Assembly: GCA_002633005.1 (NCBI GenBank)
Contig: NMRA01000177.1
Coordinates: 325,942 to 389,941, forward strand
DNA: 64,000 nt
From: Phoronis australis
Lineage: Eukaryota > Phoronida > Phoronidae
Direction of reading: 5' to 3'
Made by a program: the position numbers and the translations under genes. Below, one piece after another: positions 48,813 through 61,119 of the stretch (the stretch's first letter is position 1; each line of letters opens with the position of its first letter). The notes beneath the pieces were generated by a model. It did no database searches. It was not told where the DNA came from and saw nothing but the letters and a program-made list of their open reading frames with translations.

Positions 48813-49345
48813 AAGGTTATTTAGGACATGAAAGATTTCCATATTTGGCCAACTTTGGAACATCACATATCAGAATGGCTGGTTGGATTCACATGAAACT
48901 CTCACATAATATGAATTATGCACTGTTCTCTAAAAGGCTTTTAGGAATTGTTTAAAAATATTCCATTTCTGCGTAAGAGGCCATCTAAGTATGGGATTTG
49001 TACAATTTTTGTGAAAAACTTAGAAGTTGAATAAAATGAAAACGAAACATTGATTTAGAAACTCCAGCAGGATTTTTGAGATTCCATATTGAATATTTGT
49101 GTCAAATGGAATTTGGTTATGTAATTGATACCGTGGTTTTGATATGATTATCTTTCTTTTTTGCGAATTTTACTAAAACAGAGATGTGAGCCAATTAATA
49201 GCAGATTGTTAGCAAAAATCAAATTCTGCTTTTTACTTTCAAAAAAATATATTTGCTTCATTAAAATGTATAGCTTTGTGTATATTTGGCTATGTTCACA
49301 GCCTTGGCGCTAAGGTCGTACACAAGCAGAGTCTGTCTGTTTCGT
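48813..49345 (-). mobile_element. Family A MITE copy, reverse
   Basis: Starts aaggttatttaggaca, then tttggccaactttggaacat and catgaaactctcac. Ends near ctaaggtcgtacac and gtctgtctg. Confidence 0.83.
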
Positions 49346-51011
49346 TCTGAAAGTCCCAGCTTTTTAACATGCGTGTAAATTCAGCAGTTATGGCTGTGTT
49401 TAAAATCTCCAATGGAATTCATGGAGAGACATTTTTCATTGTGCAGCTGATGTGAACAATGGTATTCTAATTTGTCTTGTGAATAAATTTTGGTGACTGG
49501 CCAAGTGAAATTAACCCATTTCAACATATGACACTCCAAGTATGTGTGCCTGAATTCGATTCCGAATCCACCATGGTAATTGGTTTGAAACAAAAACCAT
49601 GTACGCTATCAGTAGGTTGTGTTTGTTTTTGCCCAGATTCGTAATTCCTCAATGTTTCCTTGCGCTATGCTATTACAGCCAGAGTGCTTGATCCAGTGTT
49701 ATCAGTGCTGTGTGGGATCTGATATCATACTCTTTAGAGCCAGTTAGCTCATGCTGGGGGTTTTCTGCTGTGTGCTAAAAAACCATGTTGTTACAGGAGG
49801 GAAGCGTGTGAGCTTAACACTGTGTGTGCATGTGTGTGTCACAAACCAGGAAGTTGGCTATTGAGTTAGCATAAAGTGAAACAGTCATCAACGTTCATGA
49901 TTGTGTGAGCTGTGGTTTCTTATTGCACTATGTTGGTTTGTTGGACGATTCTATATCTTGATGACTTCAGTGCGTCTGAGCGAGTCAGAAAACGCCCCGA
50001 GTTGTGTCAAGACATTTGGACTACCTGTTGGATGACTGTGAATGGAGACTTCTTGAGTGTGTTGTGAATTGTCTTTGAGAACTTTGTGAGTTATGTTGTG
50101 GAATCTTGGACTGCCAGTTGGTCTAGTCTGAATTGAGAAGGTCAGTGGGTTTCCGCTGAGTTGTGTGTAGAATAATAGACAACCTGTGGGATTTCTGGGA
50201 CTAAGAGGTTTACATGTTGTTACCATGAGTTTGCAGGTCAAGTTTGGTTATGGATATTTTTAAAGGTTAGTTCACCTGGTAGCAATGTTCTCTGCTTTGT
50301 GCAGAGCTGTGTATGAGCGTTTTGCTGGCTTCTTCAATAATGTGTCCTTACTGGGTCTTATTTCCTCTGCATTCTTCTCCATTATTGGCCGTATTCTGCC
50401 AACAAAGTTTACCTTTTGAACAGTATGGCGCCATGATTCTGACTGCAATCTGTTGCTAGTGTAGCCCAGGTTGGAGATTGAGCACTGTATGAATGGGCAA
50501 GTTGAAACTCACCAGGCAGCGCTAGTGTAGAAAGAGTTTGACACAAACAAGTGCGTGCGTTTAGGTAATCGCGTGGACCCTTGTCACACGAAGCCCCCAT
50601 GCTGTGCATCGAGTGGGCCATTGTCTCTCCTCCCGTTTCTTGGTGACAAGATTCTTATTCAAGTTTTTTGTTGAAATGATGGACATGAACACAAAAAAAT
50701 TGGTTGGTTGGCCACTGCTGCACAGTAACCCAAAGGGGGGGGACGTAGTATTCAGAACCATTCGTACATCACAATGAATTAATGACACTATATCTCTAGA
50801 AAGAAACTTGATTGTTCGTACTTTGTACCAAGGTATAGTTGGGGCATCTCCTTGACCTTGACATCGTTTTCAAGGTCACACCTAGAAATTTAATGACTGA
50901 CTTAGAAAATGTGACAGAAAGCAATAAAGCTACATTTTGTTCTAGCACCTTTATTGGCACGCCCTAGTTGCTATGGTTACAGCTGACTGACATGTGTTTC
51001 TGCTGTTACAG

Positions 51012-51417
51012 AGTTCTTCAAGTCCATGATGCACATCCCGGTGCCGGAGGATTGTGAAAACGAAGAGGACGAGATCGAAGAAGAGGGTGACCTCGACGAC
51101 GATGATGATGTGAGCGACTCACTCGACACGGATTACACCCCAGAGCCTGACTACACCCCGGAGATGAACTTTACGGAGCGTAGGTCGCACAAGCGCAAAA
51201 TAGCCATCCAAATTAACGACGTGACTTTGGACTCGAGCAGTGACACGGGCAGGGGCTCCGATGGAGCCGAGGTCGTCAGCAACCTGAAGATGGGATTGCG
51301 GAAGCGCGAACGGGACGACCTCTTTGACGACATTCGTCGCCGTAGCTGGCACACAAACTCCACGCCGGGCAGCGGCTCTAGTCATATGACTGGTCGCCTT
51401 GCAGTGACCGGGAAGTG
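51012..51417 (+). CDS. ARHGEF28/AKAP13-like: Exon 11 (residues 627-761), last exon in window
   Basis: A 406-nt exon with acceptor ctgctgttacag and donor tg/gtgagt, phase 1 in and phase 2 out. It encodes EFFKSMMHIPVPEDCENEED, a run of acidic residues, the short repeat DYTPEPDYTPEMNFTE, a basic RRSHKRK patch followed by IAIQINDVTLDSSSD, and a basic LRKRERDDLFDDIRRRSW near the end. It is high in GC and ends in GSGSSHMTGR. It corresponds to the long divergent linker ahead of the C1 domain in the vertebrate proteins. Reading on past the donor meets TGA at 51419-51421. No phase-compatible, convincing next exon appears before the window ends. Confidence 0.9.
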
Positions 51418-54334
51418 GTGAGTATTATTTACGCGTGTTTTGAGTGACGGATTTAAATTAGGAGAAGTCTGCAACATTCTCGTTGATCCTGTATTTTCTT
51501 GCTCCCCTTCTTCATTTGGCAGTTTTTCATCACTTCTGTGCTCTGCTGCGACCAATTGGTTCATCCATGTTAGTTGCCAGATCCTGTTGTGTGTGAACTT
51601 GAATGACTACCACTGCTGTATCCTGTAGTACATTTTGACTCATCAGTGATAGCAAAACAGTTTGTATGAGTTCATCACAAAGTATACTTCAATTTCCAGT
51701 TGTTTAGATTGCTGCCTGGGATCATTCACAAATCGGGTTCATTTGCTCTCTGTTAGTGTTCGTGCTTCTAGAATACTTGTGACCTCAGCTTTTCTACATT
51801 CCATCCGTTTCTTCAAGAAATGGCCGTGAGCCAAGAAGTGACTGTCAGACGAGGAAGTTTCCGCCAGTTTTCTTGTGGAGTTGAGAAATTGTAGCCGTCA
51901 GAATTCTGACACCGGAACAGAGTAGTGTGATGACATTTATGATGCAGATTTATTGTTGATGTTTATGTAATGCCCTCAGTGCCTTTATTTTGGGACTGAA
52001 TTTCAGTCTGAAAGACCCTGCAACATTCCCTTGACCAGGACCTAGAAATTCTCTTGTATCAGAAATCCCCTCGAGATTGAAATCAAGTGACACAGGCAGT
52101 CAGCATCCATATTAACTACATAAGTGTGTAACTGATGGCTACCAGGAAGGGGGGAATTTCCCCTCGTTGGAAAAAATTAATCTACCAGAATACACGCGCA
52201 CCTTTCCCCTGAGGTGAGCGAGGGTCTGTGTTGTAAAATGCTAACAGACTTGTATTGTAATTCTGACCTACGAGCAGGTGTGTTAAAGTAAAAAACATGC
52301 AATATTGATCACTGGTGATGTCGGAGTTGATTGTGGCTTCATGCTGAGTGTACAGGTGCCCGCTGGTGGTTTGCTCTGTGCACCTGATGACTGAATGGGT
52401 GCAACAAAAACACTCTGCCTGCGCAGTTAGGTTGAGAGGCTGGGAAAGCAGCAGCATTGCGGATGTATGCCTTCCCAGAATTCCCGGTATTTCGAGTGCA
52501 TTTCTGATGAGACCAATTTCGCTTAATGGCGTGATTCGGTGGCAGCCCAGTTTTTGTGAGAGAAATTTCCGTACGGGGGTTTAGGTTTTTTAGTGTGCAA
52601 ACAAACATCAGAAAGTGTCTAGTCACTAGGGGTTCCATTCTGTGTGCATGAAAGGCTTTGAGGATCTTTTTGATGGTTTGCTGGACCCAGAAAAAGAAAT
52701 GACAAAAGTCCCGGATACCGCGCTCGTCAAGAATTGAGTCTGTCAAATTTTTTTGCGTAGAACTTTGTCATTTAGATCGTGAGAAATTCGATTAAATTAA
52801 GCACTCGTCTGGTGGAACCATGTGTTTTTATCTCACCTTGTATTTATTCACTGTTATATACAAAGAGACAGAGATGGGTGAAGTTTTTCGAATCGTAGGC
52901 AATTAACTGAGGATGAACGGGAGGTTTGCATCTTCTTCAGCCGTAAGATTTCATCAAGTAATTGTTGCCATCCTCAGTGACAATTGTTTAAGTTATTGGC
53001 ATCAGCTGAACAATAAAGGTTTGTAAGGTGTTATGGCACGTATAATGGACTATTGGTAGTGTTGTTACATCCTCTATTGCAAGATGGTTTGGTCTCCTGC
53101 TTTGCTTTAAGCATAGCTTTGGGAATCCACAGCATAAGTAGGGGTGTTTGATCGCCACTTTGTATCAAACTGTGCGTTTGCCAGTTGTGAAAGTGTAGCA
53201 GAGACGTGTTTCTCACACTGTCTGTTCACAGCAGTAAAATCAACTGGTGTGACTGTAACTGAAAGCTTTCGTTTTGCTCTATGAACTGAAGGTGATGTAG
53301 TAGTCGCACTGTTGTTAGGTCCAGCTATTCATCACACTCATTAACCTTTGTTTGCCTTTAAGTTTTTGCATTACTGTTTCAAGTAAATTTTCCGCTTGGT
53401 TACCGATACGCTATCGGCACAGTCGAACAACCACGAAGATTTGTAATTTATCTGGGCTTACTAGGCCTTAGGATGTGTTCGCCTGACTGTTGTCCATTAA
53501 GACGTTCCCGGTTGTGCATCGATCAATAGCATTTGATTGATAATATCTAAGTGAGTAGTGTTTTAATGCAAAGCAAAAGACTTGCTTTTGATTTTCGCTA
53601 GCCACTCCAATTAATCGTGGATAGCCTACCTCTATTGATGCCGTGAGTTGCGTTTCGTCTGACGGATTGTTTTTTTTTTGAAGGTTGCGCTTCGCTGCTG
53701 CTGCTAACAGTTATCGTTATCTGCTTGCTGCATGCTGGCTTCGTTGTTCGTTAATATTTGATTGATGTTTGCCATGTTCTTTTTAATTGGATTCTCTTGT
53801 CAGTCATGCAAAATCAGCTCCACAGTTAAGAGTTGGTTTTTCTAAAACTAGTTTTCTGTTTTGCCGTAGCATTGCAAACATTGCTTCTAGTCGTGTTGGT
53901 TTGAGGAATTTTAAGGTTCATTAAAGGGATTTCGTACTGGTTTTGTGGTAAACAGTTTCTCAAAGTATATTGTCTTATTGTAGCTGAGGTATAGAACTTG
54001 AAATGGGAAAGAACTTATTTGTAGCTACCCTATCTTTTTAAAAATTAAAAACATAAAATTGCACGTGTCCGCCATGTTGTGACCTCGATTAGCTAGACTT
54101 GTACTGCGTAACTCCATAGTGGTTGAATGTTAAGTGTCACAGTCATGTGTATCTGCTGTGTAACGGTGTGTGACGGGAGTTGGAATTCTGTGTTCCTTGG
54201 CAGACTATAAGTGGGAGGGGTGTTTCTTGTTCAGTCTCAAGAAGGTGAAAGTCATGGAAAACTGCTTACTTATAAGGATTTCCTGGTTATGAACTATTAA
54301 ATTAGATTATTAAGCTTAGAGAGGACTTCATCGA

Positions 54335-54802
54335 AAGTCTGTGTTTAGCCACATATGTACCAAGCTATAGATTTTAACTTAATAAAAGTATACGTTTTCT
54401 GAAAGTAGAAAGCCTGAATGATTTGATTTTTGCCTTTATACCAATCGGACATTGAGTCACGTGACCATGTATTTTTAATAAAATTTAATAAAAAAAGAAT
54501 GGAACTTTCGTAGCAAATTATTATCCGTAACATGACCAAATTTCATTTGATACAAGTGTTCAAAATGGAATCTGAGAAAAGCTGTTATAGTTCAACTTTT
54601 GATTTTTCCTTGAAATGCTATTTTTGATAGCCCCTCATGCGAAAGAGAAATGTTTTAAAAACAATCCCCAATAGCGTTTTGGAAAATTGTGCATAAAGCG
54701 TAGTACTTGGAAGTTTCATATCGACAAGATCTGCCATTTCTAAGACGAGACGTTCCGAAGTCGGCCAGACTTGGACATTTTTTTGGAATCCTACATAACT
54801 TA
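54335..54802 (+). mobile_element. Family A MITE copy
   Basis: Starts gtctgtgtttagccacatat, has ttttaacttaataaaagtat and gaaagtagaaagcctg, and ends ggaatcctacataactt. Confidence 0.83.
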
Positions 54803-55857
54803 ACTCCAAGGTGTGACATCACTTCTGCCACATGCTCTGTTCACACGAAAGTGGTGATAACTTTTTAACCCGGTTGCTACTCTTGGTGTGAACCGCTGGT
54901 ACAAGTGATAACTCTATGAGTGTGGTTTAAGAAGCAGTTGCAATAGTTATAAGTTGGTGTGAAAGGTCAGTGTAGTTGTAGATTTCATAACCCTTTGTGT
55001 ATACGAAACCACTTCAAAGGCACTGACCTCTAGTGACTGAAGCCAGGACCTAGTTGAGAGTTAACAGTTGTAAGGCTTGGTATGAACAGCGTTATAAATG
55101 TGAAAGTTTAATTAGTTAGTGTGATCACCATCGGTAAGTTGTGGGGTAGTGTATAATTTGGCCGTAATGCGACGTTAGTTAACTTTCAGTAGAGTATTCT
55201 GGAGAGGTATCTAGATCTGTTCCGAGGCGTATTCACGGAATTGTCTGTAAATCCACTCGCGTGTTGTAATATTGCTACTTCTGCAGGGTGAAATATTTAT
55301 TGTGATTTTCCAGAGGAAAATCAATACAAATTCTTGAGCTATGAGAGTATCGCTGTGCTAGTTGTAGCGTGTGCAGCCTGGTCTAAGTTGAGAGATAATG
55401 CACTGTTTTTGCGCAGTGTTTGACAAGGGCTCTGGCTACCACTGATAAGCTCCTACATAAGGTTTGTAATTTTTCTTGTGCCTCCGTTGATGATACTGTG
55501 ATGTGTGTGATATACAGCCCTTATGCCCTGAAGTCAGATGTGGCCTGTGTGGAGAGTATTAGCAATGTTTATTGGGAGAGGTGTAATGGTCATGTATTAT
55601 CTATGGCACATTGCTCTCTCTTGATATTTTTACACTTCCTTGCTTGGTTTGCAGTGCTGATTTTAGGCTTTAGCATCTTGTTTGGGTTGAAAAGGTTAAC
55701 TAATCACCGAGGTAACCTTTCGGAGCTAACCGTTGGCTTCTTGTGGAGTTGCCCCCGTCCATTTGCTGTAACGAGAAAACCAGATTTGCATCCATTTCAG
55801 AAATCATTGTAATCTTTGCCGTTGATTGCATCAGGCATTGTGCGCTGAAATTGTAAG

Positions 55858-56362
55858 TTAGGTAGGACCAAATAAAAAGGGTCAAATTTAGCCGAATGTG
55901 GAACGTCATTTCTTAGAGATGGCTGACTGAATTCATATGAAACTTTCAGATACTATGCTTCATGGATTGCTCTCAAGCATGCTATCAGGAATTGTATTTT
56001 AAGTTTTCCACTTTTGCAGGAGGGGCTATTGAAAAATAGGACTATATGATTTTCATGAAGATGCATAGATTGAAAACAAAGTGTAACACCTTTTTGTTAT
56101 CTCACCTTGAATATTTATGTCAAGTAGAATTTTATCATATTGATACCATCGTTTACCATCCATGTTGCCACCTTTTTTGTTAAGTTTTAATTAAAAGACA
56201 AGGTCACATGACCCAATTATTAATGGATTGATAAAAAGTCAAAAATCAAATTCTACACGCTTTGTACTTTCAGAAAATTGATACACTTACCGAGTTAAAA
56301 TCTAAATTTTCTCAATATTTTGCTTAATACTCAGGCTTGTCCATACGGTGTTATGTAACCTT
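55858..56362 (-). mobile_element. Family A MITE copy, reverse
   Basis: Starts ttaggtaggaccaa and tttagccgaatgtggaac, and ends gtccatacggtgttatgtaa plus cctt. The blocks are reverse complements of the copy at 54335. Confidence 0.83.
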
Positions 56363-59300
56363 AAGCTGCCAAGTGTGCTGTTTGTTAGGAATATCCCTCT
56401 CTGTCATTAGCGTCTTCCTTTTTCACTTTGGCGTTTTTTTTTGATTTTTTTTGACAGTATTTATAGATCTCGTTAGATCTTCTCAGCCAATGATGATTTG
56501 ATGTGGGGAATAAAATATTGAATAATTCAGGGCATTTTGTATTAACGTGAATGAAATTGGCGTCCCAGCTCAGTGGTGGGTTTAGAGAGGAGCAAGGGGG
56601 CCATGTTCAGGGGTGCGAATGTCTGACAAGCAAAAGCCTGGCTAATACTCTGTCCTGCCACCCCAACTCAAAATCCTGGATCTGCCCCTGCAGCTGCACC
56701 AACTTATATGATTAGTTACTGACATATATGAAAGATGAAGCTGTGAAACTAATGCCAGTTTAACTCTTCCTCTTTATTGTTGCTCAGTTTCACATTTGCT
56801 GGCTCTCAGATTTTGTGAGAGATTTCCTGGTTTAGACTTCTGAACGTTTTCATTGCATTCCCCTAGATGCCTCTGGGGTACATTCAGAAGTTGTAGTCTT
56901 AGAAGTCAAACTTCACATGTTGTTTAGGATGTCTTTAGTCAAATTGCAACAAAGCCTCCTACGTTTTGAGTAGAAATCAGAAAAAATAAGATTTGCCCTT
57001 TTTGATCTGAGGCTTGCATGTTTCTCACAAGGGCATTTCCAATAGTGCCCGGGTTTCCCGGGGCCCTTAGCTGTAGTAAGTCTTGAGGCCTGGGGATTTG
57101 GGCGCCCCCTTGTGGCTATGAGGAGAGCCCACAATCAAGGCAGAACCCCTAAGATGTAGCTTAGCTTTTTAGATAATATGGAACTGGCTTCCAGCAATAC
57201 TTTTACCAACGAATAATTTTTGATTGAAGATGGAACCTCTAACTTAAGAAAATTTTAACGATTTTGCATTGTTGTAAATTAAGCATAGATTAACTTGTCG
57301 GAGACACTATGCCTATCTAAATGATTTTCACATTCCGTCCAAGTGTAATATTAACCGAGACCCACGCAACGCTAAAGACAAAATTGCAAGTTACCTTGAA
57401 CTAGAATAAATCAAAGTAGCAGTGATGAATCTTGTCTTTGAAGCAATCTATGAACTCTGGTCAGTGCTTAGTTGTATCCTTTGTAATTAGGAACGCCGAA
57501 GGGTCGTATTAAAAAATAAAAGAAAAAGTTATGATTTTCAAAGGTAATGCTGCATGCGGGTTTCGGAAAAAAATGTAAGTTTGAAGTGTCCTGAATTGAA
57601 CCTTAATTGCCTGTGGTGTTGAATTGATTTTTAAAGGCACTCTACATAACTAAGTACTAAGTATTTGGTTCATACCATGGTTTGTCCTAATGTAACATAA
57701 GCTAAATACATGTTGAGAATGAGTGAAGACCTATGTAACTTTGATGTATGTAGCTTTGTTCAGACTGATGTCTGCGGAAGTTGAAATTAGCTGATGTGAT
57801 TCTCATGTTTCAGTTATTTTTTCAGTTGTTTCTAGAGAGAAATCGTACCCTTCCTGTGAGCTTAGCTTAACTGAAGCTTCAAGAGCAAAATATGATTGGG
57901 TCCTGCAAAAGTGGCTCAATCTGTGAGCGAACTAGTGTTATCTGGGTCATCCCTTGCCACCTAAGTTTGTGTGTGCACAGGTATGCATCACATGTGTCCA
58001 CTGGGGTCAGTCTTGGGTTACAACAGGTCCGAGTCAACTGATTACTGTCTGAAGCATGGACCCTCTGGAAACAGAAATTGTGAAATGTGCATTTTCCACA
58101 AACTTCTGTTGAGTTGTTTTTTCACTAAAAATGCTGATTTAGCCGAGGCTGATCTCATTAGCATGCCTTATGCTAATGAGCCTCTCTTCCAGTTGTGTAA
58201 TGGTTTATCAGTCTGAAGCTGAATTCCTTTGACAGTGACGTGCAAGTACACAACTGTGCTTTGCGCTAAGTTCAATTGATATTAGATAGTGGGTAAATTT
58301 TATATATTTCCCCAATATTTACATCAAGGTGTTTGCCACAGTTTTGCGTTTTTTATTCTACGTGGCTGTACAAGAGTACGTCAGTGTACGCCATTGAAAA
58401 AGGTACGAAAATTTTCGTTCAAGTGTCCACCTTGCTCATTATTGAAATTTGCGGCGCTGATGATGGGTGGTGGTTTATGAGCAACAGTTGCCTACGCCTA
58501 AATTTCATTTGTTTCGTTGACCAAAACATTGAATTGAGAAAAATCTCACTTTTGCGCTATGTAGCTGCTTACCTTTCTTGTCAACTTGGTGAAAATTTGA
58601 TGTTATGCTCACTGTATTGAGGATAACATGGGCTGAGATTTTGTTGTAGTTTGGGTAGAAAGATGATGACAGGTGTTGTCCCACCAGGTGTCAGGTGTGT
58701 GTGTGAATCTAGGGTATGGGTGCATTGGGGATGAACTGGAAAGGGACGATTGCTCCCGCGTAGTTTCTACTCTTCGTGAAAAGCTTAGAAAATAATAATA
58801 ATAATTATCATGCATAGAACATTTGTGTAATGTGAAAAATGGATAAAATTGTGAATATTTAAAGGAAGAGTTATTTGTCTCCTTTTTGAGGAAAATGAAA
58901 CTTGTATTTTACAGAACACATGAAAAACTCCGGAAATTGAAAATACAGCACAACAGGGAGCCTGTCAAGAGCCAAACTCTGTAGACTGTCATTTTTCAGT
59001 TGCAGTTTGTGAATATTTTGTAAAAAGCTCTCGGCGATTTTAACATTCACTGTGAATAATTTCCATATACCGGTATTCTTGTAGTTCCCTTGAAATTAAT
59101 CTCCTTAAAAAAACGACAACTGATTGTAATAGTTCAGTTGATCTTGAAGTGGAGAACCTGTCAAATGATGAGAAGTAATATCTACTTGTTTGTTCAAATT
59201 ATTTACTAGTTACTGTCAGGCCTCTTAAGTTTGTGTGCACATTATTTCAAAATGACTTCAGTTTTGTGCTGTTGAATTGTATGTAAGTGTTATACTCATG

Positions 59301-60157
59301 TGTTGTGTTTAGAAAACTTGTGTGGCTGAGGTTGGCTAAATCTAACTTTTGACCTCCCGGCTGTCTATGGTAGCCATCGTTCAAACAGTGATGACTAAAA
59401 CAGTCTGACTGAGCTAAACACTGATGTCTTCTGAAAGATTCACCGGTAGTGAATTGCATTGCAGTTGGGAGCTCGGAGGCATGTGGACATGACTTGAGTT
59501 GCCCAGTCTCGGCAATTGTCTGGGCTGTTATAAGATTTCGTGGAGATGAAATGCAGGCTGGATGACTTCAAAAAAGACCAGAGGCAGTACAAATCTGGTC
59601 CTTGTTAAAAACATAACCGGGTATTATATTCACCCTTTGTGGTAAATCAGCCAGCCACAAGTGTGCCAAAGCGGTAACAGTTGTTAACAAAAGTTCCTGT
59701 GATTGTTTTGACTGGCTGTAGTTCCTGTGTGGGTGTTGAGGACAGAGGGAAGTAGAGAGTGTGTTGAGAATATGCTCTCTGCTCTTCACAGAGTTGGGAT
59801 GGTAAATCTCTGGAGTTGTTTCATATTCTCTCTGGATCTCGGTTGTAGCCATTGGAAAAGGGACTAGCAACACTGTTGGAAGTATGTAGTAGTCGCAGAC
59901 AAAATCGAGATTGTTTATTACATGTCGTCTAGTCTGGCCTGGATTTGTGTTGGTCTTGAGGTTTCATTGAGGTTTCAACCAACAGGAAGGATGGCTGTCG
60001 TGAACACCTATCAAGCTCTGTTATCAAGTTCAGCTGCCGAGTTCTAGTTGTCCAGTCACAATGCAGGACTCTCAGTAGATGGAATGTATCTTTTTGTTTG
60101 TCTGCCATCGTTTTGTGGATTTCGCTCACTCACATTTAGCAACGCTTGATTTGAGTA

Positions 60158-60309
60158 ATGGGAAAGACTGCACTGTTGTATTGCACGCATCACGCCAGTT
60201 GTGATAATATGTACCAGTACACCAAGCAAGACGGCACTACTTTCGTTCGCGAAACGTATGAATCGCTTTTCAAAGCCGGATTTTGGAGCCTAGAGGCTGC
60301 TAAACTGAG
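60158..60309 (+). CDS. Candidate alternative first exon in intron 11
   Basis: A short open frame starts at ATG 60158 in good Kozak context (G at -3, G at +4) with an in-frame TGA just upstream. It has protein-like composition: MGKTALLYCTHHASCDNMYQ, then YTKQDGTTFVRETYESLFKA and GFWSLEAAKLR. A possible donor gag/gttggt ends it in phase 2, the same phase as exon 11, so it could splice to the same downstream exon as an internal-promoter start. Without splicing it stops at 60332 after 58 residues. I recognise no homologue and the donor is weak, so this is a candidate only. Confidence 0.22.
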
Positions 60310-60988
60310 GTTGGTGTCGTTGTTAGTATCCTGATTAATAAAACTGTTAATATGTCTGTGTAATGGAATACCTTGGCTTCAATAGATTTTGTCGTATTTT
60401 GCAGTGGGTCACTATAAAAGAATGGCCTACAGGAAATTCAGGAATTGTTGTCCAAGTTGCAAAACGAAAAAATCCAGACATTCAGTGACTGGCTTGATTG
60501 ACAGATTTTGTGTGGGTAGTCTAGCATACTGTACTGGCTATTTACGTCTGAAAGGAATTTTTTACAAACAGAAGAGCTGTTTTCAGATATAAGTTCTGGA
60601 TGAAACCACCAGGTGCAATCTGTATGTCAACTCAACCAGCACAGGAAGTTTAAGAGTAAAATATGTTGGGTCAAACCTCTGTGCTTGAGCGCATCAACAC
60701 ATTGTGTTAGACCTTGTTTCGTATATTGTGTATATTAAATATATGAAAGCTAATGTATCAGAATTTTGACACCTGTTCATGTGATCGATCATGGAGAAAG
60801 GTGTGACCGAAAGTTGCAGTTATTGTGCAGAGTTTTCTTTTGAATAAGTAGAGGAATGCAAAGACACAAATGAGCCACTAACCTGCTAAGTTGTTCACTT
60901 AGTGTCGGCTCTTGTATGAAAACACAAAGCCTTCTCTCTTATCATTCATCTGTTTGACGAAAAAGGCAAAATTGGTTCTGGTCTCTTG

Positions 60989-61119
60989 TTTTTTTTTGAA
61001 AATCATGTCTCGGTCTTTTTTTTTTTGAAAATCATGTCTCGGTCAGTGAATATTCCCAGTCTGTTTTTTTTTTGAAAATCATGTCTCGGGCAATGAATAT
61101 CCCAGTCAGCGGGTGTTAA
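60989..61119 (+). repeat. Triple tandem repeat with poly-T
   Basis: Three copies of ttttttttgaaaatcatgtc plus tcgg, the last two followed by cagt/caat-gaatat-cccagtc. The leading sequence aaaaggcaaaattggttctg also occurs near 25720 with tttttgaaaatccagtcgg, so this is part of a dispersed repeat. Confidence 0.8.

Larger units (their letters stand above)
44366..51011 (+). other. Intron 10
   Basis: 6.6 kb. It contains a TAG repeat, a poly-C run ending in an N, three family A copies in alternating orientation, a 63-bp tandem duplication and a 19-bp minisatellite. No exon-like frame fits. Confidence 0.78.
9087..51417 (+). other. ARHGEF28/AKAP13-like: 5' half of AKAP13/ARHGEF28-like RhoGEF gene
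   Basis: Gene-level entry joining eleven coding exons. Every junction keeps the frame: exons end in phases 1, 0, 1, 1, 2, 1, 1, 1, 0, 1 and 2. Each accepted border is AG/GT, most with consensus donors (gtaagt, gtgagt, gtaggt). The translated product aligns by eye along its first third with vertebrate AKAP13 and ARHGEF28: a start like MEFSTTQSPVYG, a strand-rich segment ending NIPGH, and an ankyrin segment RETVLHFAARLGL. In that family the C-terminal C1, DH and PH domains activate RhoA. They are not in this window, so the gene is cut by the right edge. A single invertebrate gene ancestral to both vertebrate paralogues is inferred, not proven. Confidence 0.88.

Noticed and set aside
51119-51385. 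Minus-strand open frames opposite exon 11
   Set aside because: Mirror of a GC-rich coding exon whose + strand phase and splice sites are clear.
53809-53935. Possible exon after ctcttgtcag with a 40-codon frame in the right phase
   Set aside because: No acceptable donor before the stop, and no resemblance to the AKAP13/ARHGEF28 linker or C1 region.
55420-55812. 130-residue open frame on + strand with a hydrophobic stretch
   Set aside because: No splice or start context, abuts a MITE copy, and is not recognisable. The membrane-like segment is what T-rich sequence encodes by chance.
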